A DNA stretch of 64,000 nt. Origin: Trichosporon coremiiforme (Eukaryota > Basidiomycota > Tremellomycetes > Trichosporonales > Trichosporonaceae). The notes beneath the pieces were generated by a model, which was given only the letters and a program-made list of their open reading frames with translations, had not been told where the DNA came from and did not search any database. This document shows positions 32,393-43,900 of this stretch, piece by piece. The position numbers were made by a program, and so were the translations under genes. The stretch lies in NCBI GenBank assembly GCA_039545355.1, contig BCJJ01000002.1:1459518-1523517 (forward strand), read 5' to 3'. Positions within the stretch are counted from its first letter, which is position 1. Every line of letters begins with the position of its first letter.

Positions 32393-33647
32393 CTACTTCT
32401 CCTCGTCCTCGTCCTTGTGTCCCATGACACTCTCGTGCTTCTTCTGCTCGCGGCGGCGCTTCACGTCCCACTGTACGTTAGCTTGGTGACAACATGTGCT
32501 TCAGCTTGACCCAGTTTCGTCAACCCGGCCTGCTCGATCCAGCTTGACCAGCGAGGAATCTCAGGGCAGGCAGGGAGCACCAGATCAAGGCAGAGAGGCG
32601 AGGAAGGGGCTCGTGAAACCTCGATGGTCCGTATTCGTACTTACGTTGTGCACACGCGCAAAGTTGACCTCCATGACGGTAACCTGCTCGCGGATCCACT
32701 CGAGGTCCTCGACGGCCTCCCTGAGCGACTTCTTGGCGGAAGCGAGCTTCTCCTCGAGTAGCGCCGCGGCCTCGGCGAGCGGGTACAGAAGCATCGTGTT
32801 GGCCTGGGGTCAGCTACTAACTCCGGGGATACAAGAGCTGCTCCGGCCGCGAAGGCCCCAGGAGAGGGTAAGAGAAACTCACGCCAAGCCACAGTCCGAC
32901 CTCCCCCGTCTCCTGCACAGTCGCCTCGGCGTAGAGCGTGTCGTTGAGCTCGAACAGCGTCTTAAGCGGCTTCTGCTCTCCCTCTGCTTCCTCCTCGTCG
33001 TCTCCGTCGAGGAGCGCGTCAATGTCGTCAGAGTTCATGCTCCCCGTCTCGTCCTTGTCCTCGGCCGCAGCCTTGGGCTCCCGGCGCGCCTGCAGGAACT
33101 TGACGACCGAAAGCGTCTGCTCAATGTCCGGGATCTTGGCGAGCAGCGCCTTCCGTCGCTGCTGCAGGTTCAGCTCCATGTAGCGGTACTTGGCCGAGGT
33201 CTCCTGGAATGTCTTGATTATCGGCTCGACAGAGTTGGTGCCGACATAGTCCTCCACGTTCGCCTGGGGTTAGCTGATGCGACTGTTACAGCTGAGAAGG
33301 GGAGGTGGAGGAGTGTGGAACGGTGTCCTGGCGCACAGTCCACAAAGTCACGGAGCTGGGGGTCGCTGGTACCAATGCCAGGGCACCTTTTGTGTAGGGA
33401 TGTACGTCGAGACGTTAGCAAACACACAGAGCGTAGCAGCTGTCAGAGTCTGCTGTTGCACCCGGAGACAGCACAGAAGCGCGATCAACTGCTCGCCGTG
33501 TCGCTAACGACGTCTCGGCCGTCCCCCAGCTTTCGGCGTCCCACCCTCCGACTCAAGCTCCGACTCAAGACTCACGACGAACGGCGCTTTCGGGATACCG
33601 CGCGGGTTCAGCTCCATCTGGGGCGACGGCGACTTCGTTGTGGCCAT
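32393..33647 (-). CDS. PAC10: Prefoldin subunit 3 (VBP1/Pac10)
   Basis: Part of the hexameric prefoldin chaperone that delivers actin and tubulin to CCT. Exons 33647-33576, 33263-32883, 32803-32645 and 32470-32393 encode 229 residues. The signature NPRGIPKAPFV near residues 14-24 joins VEDYVG by splicing. Two long coiled-coil helices (VEPIIKTFQETSAKYRYMELNL; AAALLEEKLASAKKSLREAVEDLEWIREQVTVMEVNFARVHNWDVKRRR) flank the beta hairpin, and an acidic loop (GSMNSDDIDALLDGDDEEEAEGE) lies in between. Intron 1 is 312 nt, six times the local norm; the others are 79 and 174 nt. The C-terminus is charged (KDEDEEK). Confidence 0.92.
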
Positions 33648-33903
33648 TTTGCTGCTGTTGTCGTGGTGAGGTCTGAGCGAAATCGGTGATCGATAGACTT
33701 CGACCTGCCTCCATCTCAGGTGACCGTTCGTCGTCATGGTCATGTTACGTAAGGGGATGCAACGCGTCGCGACCTCCACCACACCGCCGGCGACACCAGA
33801 AGATGGAAATGATACTGGTGACGGCCAGGTCTGCAGGAAACCTCCTGAAGGCGCTCCATGTGCACTTCCAATGCTTAGAAGTATGCATACTATACATAGG
33901 TAC

Positions 33904-36215
33904 CTAGTCGTCCTGCTCCATGTCCTCGTCCTTCTCTCCCTCGGCCTCTGCATCCTCGTCGTCGTCGTCGTCGTCGTCGTCGCTGTCGCTATCCGAGTCG
34001 GACATGTCGTACGACAGACCGCCCTTCTCCTTGTTGGCGGCCCACTGCTGCGCGGCCTGGAAGAACTTGAACGTGGTCGGGTTGCTCTCGCGCTCATCGT
34101 CGGGGAAGACGAGGTCCCAGTACTCTCCGAGCTCGCCGTTCTCCTCGGTGCGCCAGCGCTTGCGCGTCTGCGGCTTGAGCTCGGCGACACGCGCGCGGTC
34201 TTCGTCGCTGCCGTGCTCATCCTCGAACTTGGCCCAAGCCTCAAGTAGCAGCGCGCGGTCCTCCTTCTCGCCGCGCGCACGCAGGTCCTTGTACCCGCGC
34301 ACGAAGATGGCGCGCGCACGCTCGGCGTCGCCCTCCTCGCCCTCGATCTCGTTCCCGTCCTCGTCCTCTCCCCCGCCGATCGGAGACGCCTCCATGAGCG
34401 CATACGACGTGAACACCTTGAAGTGTCCCGTCCGCTCCAGGAGGCGCTCGTACAGGTGCCGCGCGCGCTCGCGCTCGCCCTCCTCCACCTCGAAGTCGAT
34501 GTACGCCTTCCACACGAGCTCGGGCATGTCCAGCTCCTGCTGCACGGCTAGCTCGAAGATGGCGCGCACACGCGTAAAGTCCTCGACGGCACCTTCGACC
34601 TGCGTCCACTGGATCCATGCTGACGACAATGATGGGTCGTACGTCAGGAACTTCTCGTACAGTGTTCGCACGCGGTCAAACTCGCGCAGCCGCATCTCCA
34701 ACTCGATGTAGCCGGTGAACAGTTTCGGTTTCGGGCACATGCCGATTGACGCACCGAGCACCTTGCGCGCGGCATTCACGTCTAGCCGCCGGATCTCAAA
34801 GTAGGCGTACTGCAGCCACAGCTTCGCAAACGTGAACTGCTTGTGCGGGACAAGCTTGATCGCCGCCTTGTACACGTCGCGCGCTCGGTCGTAGTCTTGC
34901 GTGTCCAGCTCCTCGAAGACCGCGTACTGCAGCCACAGATAGATGTATCGTCGCCAGAAGCGCTTCTCGGTCGCGGGCGGGACATTCGCGACAGCACGCT
35001 CGTAGACCTCACGCACGCGCGAAGGGTCCGCCTCCTCGCCATCCTCCAGGGCCGCCCGGTATGCGTCTTCCTCCAGACGAGCAAGCGAGAACCAGGCGTC
35101 GTAGTTGGTTCCGTCGTAGGCGAGCTCTTCCTCGTACTGGATCCTCCGCTTTCCGAGCACTGTCAGCTCCACGCCCGACCGGTCGCCGTGTTGCTTCTCG
35201 AAGCGGGTGTAAGCCGCGTACACTGATGTCAGCTTCGCTAAGACGCTCCTGAGCTATAACTCACAGTTGGCAGACTTGGATCTCGGCAGGCGAGACAGAG
35301 CAAACTTGTAGATGACACGGGCACGCTCGTACTCCTTCAGCCGGGTCTCCATTCTGGCGAACGCGCCAAACACAACCTGCGCCTTCTCGATCTGGTCCTC
35401 GTCATCTCCGAAGAATTCGAGCGCGGTCTGGAACACCTCGCGCGCCTTGTCTGGCTTGCCGCGTTCCTCCTCAAACTTGGCCCACAGCACCCAGTTCTTC
35501 GGGATGGGCCGCGTGCCGATCCAGCGCTCGTAGACGGCGCTCGCGCGGTCGAGTTCGTTGTACCGCTCCTCGAGCTTGATGTACGACTGCCACGCCTTGT
35601 CATCCGGCTCCCATTGCATCCAGCGCTCGAAGATCTGGCGCGCACCCGCAATGTTGAGAAGCAGCTCCTCCAGGTAAACATATTTGTACCAGAGAGCGTC
35701 GACGCGGGGGAGCAGCGTCACGGCACGATCATACAGGTTACGCGCGTGGTTGATGTTGCGCGCCTTCAGCTCCATATCCGTGTACTTGATCCACAGCGGG
35801 ACCGACCGCGGGTCGACGTCAAGCGCTCTCTCGAACACCGATCGCGCACGCTCGAACTCATTCTGCGAAGCCTCCCAGGTAGCGTACCGAATCCATGCTG
35901 AAGTCAGTTGACGGGCAGTGGAGCGCAAACTCACCGATGATAGCATCGCGGTTATACCGGACGCGGCCCTCGAACTCTGTACGTTTCCGTCCCTGGTACT
36001 CCTGCAGCTCCTCCAGGTCCTGAATACGCTGCTTCGGCGCCTCGACGGCGATCTCCTGGCGGTCGTGGGCCTCGCGAAGAATCTGCTCGGCAGTGATCTG
36101 AATGTTAGCTGGCTGAGCTCCGAAAAGGAATATGCAGCATGGAACTTACCTGCACTGCTGCCGGAGCGCGATTCTTGACGCGCGGGGCGCGGTCGCGAGC
36201 GTCCCTCGTAGCCAT
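33904..36215 (-). CDS. CLF1: Pre-mRNA splicing factor Clf1/Crooked neck (HAT repeats)
   Basis: Scaffold of the Prp19/NTC complex, needed for spliceosome assembly. Exons 36215-36150, 36097-35935, 35897-35265 and 35222-33904 encode 726 residues. After a short N-terminus ([16 protein letters not shown]) the protein is a solenoid of HAT repeats, each with the W...E...AR..YERAL pattern ([26 protein letters not shown] is typical). The spliced junction restores [15 protein letters not shown]. The C-terminus is an acidic tail with an eight-Asp run and EDMEQDD. Introns are 52, 37 and 42 nt. It shares strand with Pfd3 and Rlp24 but spacing (256 and 353 bp) shows separate promoters. Confidence 0.95.
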
Positions 36216-36568
36216 GGCGAGACGTCTGGTACGGTGTGCGCGGTGAGCTTGTCAACAACTCAATCGTCATTGAAGTCAACTTCAGTGGCAAGGCACCCAC
36301 TCGGCGTTTCACGGCCATGTGGCATGTGTGGCACAGGCCCTCTGAGTATGTATCTCGATGTTGCATTTCGTCATCCATGCATGTCGCTATGCATTCCTGC
36401 AACAGCGAGCACATGCAGGCTGCAATAATAAAAGCACAAGGCGAATAGCTGATGCATAAACCTCGATGTTGGAACAGAAATGCCTATAGAAATAGCACGC
36501 GTAATGATACAACAGTAAACCCCTCTACGATCGTCTATGCCGGTCCTATGCGCGGAGCACGAAGCTCT
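36216..36568. other. Promoter region of CLF1 and 3' end of RLP24
   Basis: About 350 bp, AT-richer near 36430-36530 (AATAATAAAAGC, TAGAAATAGCAC), consistent with RLP24 transcript end. No gene seen. Confidence 0.4.
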
Positions 36569-37495
36569 TTAGTCGAGGTTCATGCCCATACCGCCGCCCT
36601 CGGCAGGGACGAGACGGCTCTCGCGCGTCTTCTTCTTGGCGCCCGCGATCTCCTGCTCGGCCATGATCTTGCGCTTGGCCGCGCGGATCTTGATCTTCTC
36701 GCGCTCGGCAGACTTGTCTCCGACGTCGACGGTCTTCGTGCGAGGCTCGACGAGCTCGATGTGCTTCTCGACATCGGCGGCGGCCTCGCGGAGGTTCTTC
36801 GACTTGTTGCCGGACATGCTGATTGGGTTAGCTAAAGATTCCGGCACAGGTACCCACCGGTTCTTCCAGAAGGCACGCTCGCGCTTGGTGCGGATCTCCT
36901 GGACACGCTTCATGGCCTCCAGAGTAGTGGCAACAAGCTCGCGGTCGTAGCGGACAGGAACATTGCGACGCTTCTCGAACTCGTAGGTAGAGTCCTGGGA
37001 TATTAGCTTCTGCGTGGAATCGCCACAGCTGAGAGGTCGCCCAGGCTTGGAGAATAGCGAGCGATGGAGGAGGCGCGGCCACGATTATGGCAATGCGATG
37101 TGCGATAGGCTGCTACAACCGTAGAGGAGTTGACTTGAGCACTGCTGCCTGAAGGTCGGAGCAATCTCAAGGCCATACACACACACGCACACACTTTGCA
37201 CGGTCGATATCACGATCGTGAAAGTTGCAGCCCATCGCCGCGTGATCCGTCTACCGCTGTCGTCCTCCAAACATAGGCTTCCGTCAAATTTGATACGTAC
37301 GACAACCATCTCCTTGCCGTTGGCGCGACGGAAGGCCTTGGTCCAGCGGACCTTACGGGGGTTACGCTTCATCTTGAAGTTCTTGTGACATTTCGAGGAG
37401 CAGAAGCGGAAGGTCTTGGCGTCGTTACGGACGAACATGGTGCCGTGACCGGGGTACACGTTGACGGAGCAGAAGTAACACTTCTCGATTCTCAT
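36569..37495 (-). CDS. RLP24: Ribosome biogenesis protein Rlp24 (L24e domain)
   Basis: Placeholder for eL24 on pre-60S particles, replaced after Drg1 ATPase action in the cytoplasm. Exons 37495-37301, 36994-36858 and 36818-36569 encode 193 residues. The L24e zinc site is Cys6, Cys9, Cys32 and Cys36 in [10 protein letters not shown] and FRFCSSKC, followed by [19 protein letters not shown]. Splicing gives [26 protein letters not shown] and [12 protein letters not shown], both typical. The C-terminus ends GGGMGMNLD. Intron 1 is 306 nt, far longer than its neighbours; a search by eye for C/D or H/ACA boxes found nothing firm. Confidence 0.94.
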
Positions 37496-38326
37496 TGTTG
37501 CTGGCGATTAAGTGTGGTAGTGGATGTTGTTGTCGGACGAGCAGATCGCGAGCACAGCTTGTGTCATAGAAACTTCTGATGCGGCAAGCACCCAGAAATC
37601 TGAACAGGGTGGGATAAAATGGTGGAAAATAATCCTCAAAAAATTCAACCCGCGGCCATCTTCCCACGGTCGACATTCCCTGTCAAGCTGCGACGCCAAG
37701 GATGTGCCGGGCAGGGGCTGGGGTGTGTGAGCTCTGTAACAGGGCGCGGTAGTACGTAATAGGAGAGTCTGCAGTCGTTCCCCAAATACGGAGACTGCGA
37801 GGACGCCATCGCCCAAGCCACACTCATTTAGCGCAGAGCCACCGGACGGCGGCCCAAGGAGCGTGCATGAATTGAACTGCCTGCAGCGGTGTAGAGATAG
37901 AGGCTGTGGTGGCGAGTCGGAGCCGGCGCTCGCGAGCGGACTGACGCGCCGCACGATGACCGAGTAGCATCACACGGACGCGTCGAATGGTGAAAGTCAC
38001 AGTGGGTGTGACTTGCGACGGATGAGCCAAAATTTTATCGGCGACGGAGAGGCATGAGACGTGAGTCTGAATTGCATCGTCGTCGCGTCAAGCCAGCTGG
38101 TGGTTCTGATGACTTGCGCGATCCCGGTACCGGCTGGAACACTGTGTGTACGGGCGTTCGGGGAACGGGGTTACGAGGGCACGGTGTGCGCGGTGGCTCG
38201 CGTCCGATTGAACGCACGCTTTATGCTGCGCGAGGCTGCGGCCAACGTCCGAGCGGTATAGCGGCAAGGAAAGGCACTAGTTGGGCGAGTTGGGCAACGC
38301 GTGCGGCACGGAGCAGCATGCCGCAT

Positions 38327-38375
38327 GCCTGATGCCTGATGCCTGATGCCTGATGCCTGATGCCTGATGCCTGAT
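38327..38375 (+). repeat. GCCTGAT heptamer, seven perfect tandem copies
   Basis: Seven head-to-tail copies over 49 bp, preceded by a partial unit (GCAT). Not multiple-of-three and outside genes. Confidence 0.9.
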
Positions 38376-38756
38376 GTATGAGACGGGCTTGCAGATCGGA
38401 GCGGGTCAAAGGCGACGGGTTGTACGGGAACGGGACGCGTCCAGGACGAGCAATTATCAGCTGGATCGGGGACAATCTCACACGTTTCGAACCGTAGCTG
38501 AATTCAGGTTCTGACAGGTTGGCTAGGTCAGAGCGAGCATGAGGATGCAAGCAAGGAAGATGCAAGCAAGGCCTGCCGGGTCGCAGGTGTGCCACCAGTC
38601 CCATCGTGCCCCAAGTGCCAGGTGCTCTCAGGATTTCAGTTTGAGGGATCTCATGAATGACGCCTAGAACGGAGAACGACGCCAGAGGGCAAGGAGGGAG
38701 AGGAGGGCAAGGAGGGCAAGGGGAAGGGAGGGATCGGGGGGAATGAGGGCAGTCCG

Positions 38757-38792
<36 letters not shown>
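38757..38792 (+). repeat. CAGC tetranucleotide microsatellite, nine copies
   Basis: Nine perfect CAGC units; the minus-strand ORF over it reads WLAGWLAG repeats and is a shadow of the repeat. Confidence 0.9.
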
Positions 38793-38795
<3 letters not shown>

Positions 38796-39156
38796 GCCCG
38801 CCAAACCAGCACGCCCGCACCCCTGTACCCGCTGTACGCCGCCAGTCGACCACGAGCGCGTAACCAAAATCAGTCAGTCCATCAGCCAGCCAGCGCGACA
38901 CTGGCCCTTTCGTGGATCATCATCATCGCACCGCACTCTCAACAACCCACCCTCGACCTAATCTCAACCTTTTTTTTCCATCTCTCTATCACTCCATCCC
39001 CTTCCCGTCCCATCCTCCTCCTCCTTCCTTCTCGGTGTCGTCTGTTGCACCGTCTTCTCCCTGCATCTCAAGGTCTTACATCGCGAGCAGCCGCACCACA
39101 CGTTGCTCTCAACCTCCACTCTCCTTGGACCAACAACTTTCTAACGACTACCAACC

Positions 39157-40985
39157 ATGAAGATGAGTGCTACCATGCAAACACACATGGCTAAAGCTAA
39201 CTTCTGTGTACGCTTTAATTCTTGTCGGAGGCTTCGGCACTCGTCTTCGTCCCCTTACTGTGCGTGCTGATCGACGGTTGCGACGCCTTCCTGTGTGCCG
39301 TGCCGAATACGCCGCCACGTCACAACTACACCGACCAACGTTTCGAACCTTCCACTGACGATGTAGCTTTCGTGGCCCAAGCCCCTCGTTGAGTTCTGTA
39401 ACAAGGTGCGTTGAACTGAATCATAGAGCTCCGCTGTGTTTGCTGACCCGTACAGGCCATGATGTGAGTGTTGCTCAGGCTGCGGTTCCCGCGCAATCCA
39501 TTGCCGTGCCGGTACACGGAGCTCCTGCAGCTGCGTCTCAAGCCCGAGCGTTGCGACGCCGGTCTCGGACAGCTAGGAACGCTCTCTTGGACTTGGTCGC
39601 TAACGTTCAGCCTTCACCAGATCGAGGCTCTTGTTAAGGTGGGTGCCGTGCAAGCGAACAGCCGTGGCTCTTTGAGGCTAACCTCCAGGCCGGTGTTAAG
39701 GACATCGTCCTTGCCGTCAACTACCGCCCTGAGGTCATGGTTTCCGTCCTCAAGAAGACTGAGGAGGAGTACGGCATTACCATCAACTTCTCGGTTGAGA
39801 CCGAGCCCCTGGGAACAGGTGCGTACCGGTCCTAAGCGCGGACGAGACAGTCGAGGTGACAATCGCGTTTCGAGTCGACCGCCGGTAAAATACGTGAGCT
39901 AACGGTGCTACAGCTGGCCCTCTCGCTCTTGCCCGTGACATTCTCGGAAAGGACGACTCGCCGTTCTTTGTCCTGAACTCTGATGTCACCTGCACCTACC
40001 CCTTCGAGGAGTTCCGGTGAGTAACGAATGAGATGCTCAGCTTGTGGCAGCCAAACTGACAGCCGCAGTGACTTCCACCTTCAGCACGGTTGCGAGGGTT
40101 CCATCATGGTGAGTGACGGGTGTCTCAGACACCTGGGAGAACTGGAGACCGCGGAACTAACTCGCGCAGGTCACCAAGGTCGCTGAGCCATCCGCCTACG
40201 GTGTCGTTGTCACCAAGCCCGGCTCGACCGTCATCGACCGCTTCGTTGAGAAGCCTGTCGAGTTCGTCGGAAACCGCATCAATGCCGGTATCTACATGTT
40301 CAACCCGTCGGTCCTCGACCGCATCGAGCTCCGCCCGACCTCGATCGAGAAGGAGATCTTCCCCGCGATCGCTGCCGACCAGCAGCTGCACTCCTACGAC
40401 CTCTCTGGCTTCTGGATGGACGTTGGTCAGCCCAAGGACTACATCTCCGGAACGTGCCTCTACCTCTCCCACCTCACCTCCCAGAAGTCGCCGCTTCTCG
40501 CCGACCCGGCGCAGAACAAGTGGGTTTACGGAGGAAACGTTCTCGTCGACCCTGTGAGTACCACAGCCAGGAGAGATATTTGGCCCCTGCTAACCTGATC
40601 AGACCGCTGAGATCGACCCTACCGCTGTTATCGGTCCCAACGTTGTCATTGGCCCTGGCGCTAAGATCGGCAAGGGCGTCCGTCTCCAGCGCTGTGTCAT
40701 TCTCGCCAACGCGAACGTCCGCGACCACGCGTGGATCGCGAGCTCCATCGTCGGATGGAACAGCACCGTCGGCCGCTGGGTAAGCTTCTATGTTGATGAG
40801 CCTTTAGCTAATGTCAGTGCCGTGTCGAGAACATTACCGTGCTCGGCGACGACGTCAGCATCAAGGACGAGCTGTACGTCAACGGCGCGTCTGTCCTGCC
40901 CCACAAGAGCGTGAGTTAACTGGATATGTGTCTCAACTGACCCCAGATCTCCGCCAGCATCACCGAGCCCCGCATTGTCATGTAA
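39157..40985 (+). CDS. MPG1: Mannose-1-phosphate guanylyltransferase (GDP-mannose pyrophosphorylase)
   Basis: Makes GDP-mannose from mannose-1-phosphate and GTP, the donor for glycosylation, GPI anchors and capsule/wall mannans. Twelve exons: 39157-39162, 39212-39259, 39367-39405, 39456-39463, 39611-39638, 39689-39818, 39914-40016, 40069-40108, 40170-40553, 40603-40779, 40818-40910, 40947-40985; 364 residues, the family length. The N-terminus [18 protein letters not shown] is the nucleotidyltransferase signature; [16 protein letters not shown] and FVEKP follow, then a C-terminal left-handed beta helix with hexapeptide repeats ([16 protein letters not shown]). Exon 1 is six bases (ATGAAG) and intron 1 (39163-39211) starts ATGAGT and ends TAC, so it appears to be an AT-AC intron. 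Exon 4 is eight bases. Confidence 0.95.
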
Positions 40986-43900
40986 GCGGACTCACCGTAC
41001 CCCGCAGCTCTATATCTTCCATCTCCGCTACCCGCCGCACCATCGGCAGCGTCTCAGACAGGCGGCCAGATTCCAATCGGTCAAATGTCTGGCCGACTCT
41101 ATACCAAGTACCACCACCATCACGACTCGGGCCTGTAGGAGGGCCTGCAGTTAATGCATTCGGATATTATTATAGCAACTGACGCCGGGCCGGCCGGCTG
41201 GGGGCCGGGTGCCTGTTGCGAGATGGCATGACGGCAGTGCGTGTTTGAAGAGCCGCTACGAGAAAGGGGTGATCGTGAGAAGTTGCGATCGAGCTGGCGT
41301 GGGGAGGCTCGTCAGGATGCTGAGAGAACGAGAAGAAGGGGAGCGAGCGAGCCGAGTACAGGCAGAGCTATCTATCTCCCCTCGCCATTGACTGCGGTCT
41401 GCATTGCCGGCTGCCTGTGGCCGCGGCATGCAGCGGCAGAGGCTGGTGCCGGATGTCGTGGCGCTGAATGTCAGGAAGCAGAAGCAGGTGGTCACGGGGT
41501 GTCGGATGTGTCGGCATGCTCATGGGTCAGAACGCGGCCACAGAGCCCAAAGTAGTGGAGAGGGATGAAAGGTTAACTGAAATGTTCATCAGTGCCTCGT
41601 CTCGAAGCAAAGAGCTGAGGCACACATCGTCGCTTGTCGACATCAGCTTGCATCGGTACTGTCCTCGGAACACTCGGTACTCTGCGACTGCCTGAACTGG
41701 TGAGAAGACCGGTAAGAGTCGCCCAGGCGGCGGATGAATTGTGAGGGTGACGAGTATGGTGGTCGACGTGAATTGCTCAAGAGCCAGACTCCGAGCTTGC
41801 AGTTGACAGTCAGTGCGAGTCAAAAGTGAAGCGCTGAAGCTTCAGTGCTCGGACGGTTCCTGTCTGTTGCCTACAGCAGACATCAAAGGACTCAAAGGAC
41901 ACAGGCGGTGCTCCAGCTCGGCCCCAACGGAAAGGTAGTGTGCAAAGATAGCAGCACAACCTCTGTCAGTTGACAGGAATAGAGATCGAGACGGACATTC
42001 CACTCGATCCATTGTGTAAACAGTTCAGAGCACACCCCAAACCAAAACAGCGGACGTTTCGTGCCTCCCTGTCCACAAGCCCTTAGGACACGGGAGGCTA
42101 CCCTGTCGAATCCAGGGCCACTGAATCATTCGCGTTCCCGTCCCTGGGCGAGTTCCCGGTAATCTCTCTGCTGCCATCTGCCAGTCTGCACAGAGGTTGG
42201 TACGACGACAACCCTCTTCACTGCACGGCCGCAGGGGACTAAGTGGGAGCAAAGGTTATTCTTGGCTCGAGGGCGGCGTGGAAACTCCACATCTCAAATT
42301 GAGGCTTAACGCATTCTTCTGCAGGCCATGGTCGTGCTCTTTCGCTGGATCCGAGGAGTTGGACGGGCCGGGTTGAGGGGAAGAGAATAGCGACTTGATC
42401 AGGAGAGACAGGGAGGACACGTCCTGGCCGTCCTGGTCGTCCTCCGGTCTCCGGTCTACTGCCCTCGCGTGCCCTAAGCTGGCTTGGGCAGTGCGGATCT
42501 CCCGGACGTGCGCGAGGTGCGATCGCTCACTCAAGCACCAGGACTCCAGCAGCCACACCACTTCCAAGCTTGAGCCTGCGATCGCCGCGTGCTTGGAGTA
42601 GACAGGCGTACAAGCGTCTAGCTCTCGATCCCCATCTCCAGCTCGGGCTCTCGGGCTCTCGGGCCTCTCGCTCCCCTCGCTTTACGGCTCTCGCCCAGCC
42701 CTGTCGCCCTCGCTCGCAGATGCACACGCATGGATCTCTTGGCCTGGGTAGTACACAGCAGCCAAGGCGTTGACAGCCGACGTCTGCGTCACTTGATCGA
42801 TCGCGAGCAAGGTCCAGTACACTGTCCTCGCCTCCTTTGCGTCCTCGTCGTCACCGCTTCCCACACCGGAGGCCGCTTGTACTCATAACAGCTTGCTCCT
42901 TTCCTTCTGTTCATCATCCTGCACCACACGCTACGCTACGACTCATCAACGGGCGGACCGTAGTGCCGCCACAGCGACGCACGAACATTCACTTCTCGAG
43001 CAACCTGTTCGGCCTTGAGGCTTGCAGGCTTGGGATCGTTCCATTCGTTCCACCCGATACCCATTCCGTCCCATTTAGCGCGGCACCCTCTGACACAGCG
43101 CTGCGCAATTACCGCCCGTCCAAGCCTTCCCTCTTCACCTCCGCGCACCGCGTGCTCACTCGAACGTCTCGAAAGTTTCCCAAACAGAGCCAACAGACAC
43201 CACGCGAGCGCGCGAGCAACGACTGGACACCAGCTCAAGTGGCCAGCTGTAACCAGAGAAGGAGTCACATTCGGACGCGAGCTCGTTTTGCGTCAACCAT
43301 CGTCCGGGTTTCCGAAGCTTCACAAGGCTTTCGGTCCATTGCAGCTGAGGCTTCCACGGACGAGCCCAAGCTTCCAAGACTTCGGCACTTCGGGCTGTCG
43401 CGTGGAGCGTGTTCGACAGCGTCACCACGGCCGTGCACTTGCGCCGCTGCCCTTCGTGGCCCTTCGTTGCCCTTCGGAAACGACGCTCAGGACGCACCTC
43501 ACGTTCCGGCGGTTACCGTTGGAATCTACGCGTCACCTGCGTCAGCCGAACCGCACACCACTGCCTTCGCGTCGCACAAGCTCCACGAGGCCGCTCGAGG
43601 AAGACCAATCCAAGCCAACCAAGACGCAAACAAGGACATACGCAAGTAGGGTTGCGCAACACCCGACTTCCCCGCTGCCGCTCCCCCCATTGCCCCTCGC
43701 CGCCCCCTTCGGCACCCCCGCACTCCCCTGCGGTCTGAGAGCGTAATACCGACCGGCGCCTTTCATCGCCTGCCAGCTGCAGCATCTCCAAACAAGGTGT
43801 GCGACAGGCAGCGGCTGACCCGATCCTGTGCTGTTTACGTTCGCCATTGCGTATCGCCCGTGTCGCCCACAGGCACAGAGAAACCGTCAGAGGAACGTCT

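Larger units (their letters stand above)
37496..39156. promoter_or_regulatory. Divergent region RLP24 / GMPP with tandem repeats
   Basis: About 1.7 kb. It holds GCCTGAT x7 (38327-38375), CAGC x9 (38757-38792) and, from about 38970 to 39120, a C/T-dominated stretch with an eight-T run that probably marks the core promoter and leader of the GMPP gene. No coding ORF is supported. Confidence 0.55.

Noticed and set aside
36995..37300. snoRNA in the long RLP24 intron
   Set aside because: No RUGAUGA/CUGA pair or H/ACA hairpin boxes could be placed by eye; kept only as a question in the findings.
38664..38901. WLAGWLAGWLAG repeat protein on the minus strand
   Set aside because: It is the CAGC microsatellite read as protein.
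39163..39211. U12-type intron
   Set aside because: Lacks ATATCCTT donor and TCCTTAAC branch; the branch is the ordinary local GCTAAC.
42837..43746. Two overlapping plus-strand ORFs of 270 and 243 codons
   Set aside because: Pro/Arg/His/Ser-rich composition equal in both frames, no domain, no splice signals; typical of C-rich noncoding DNA.
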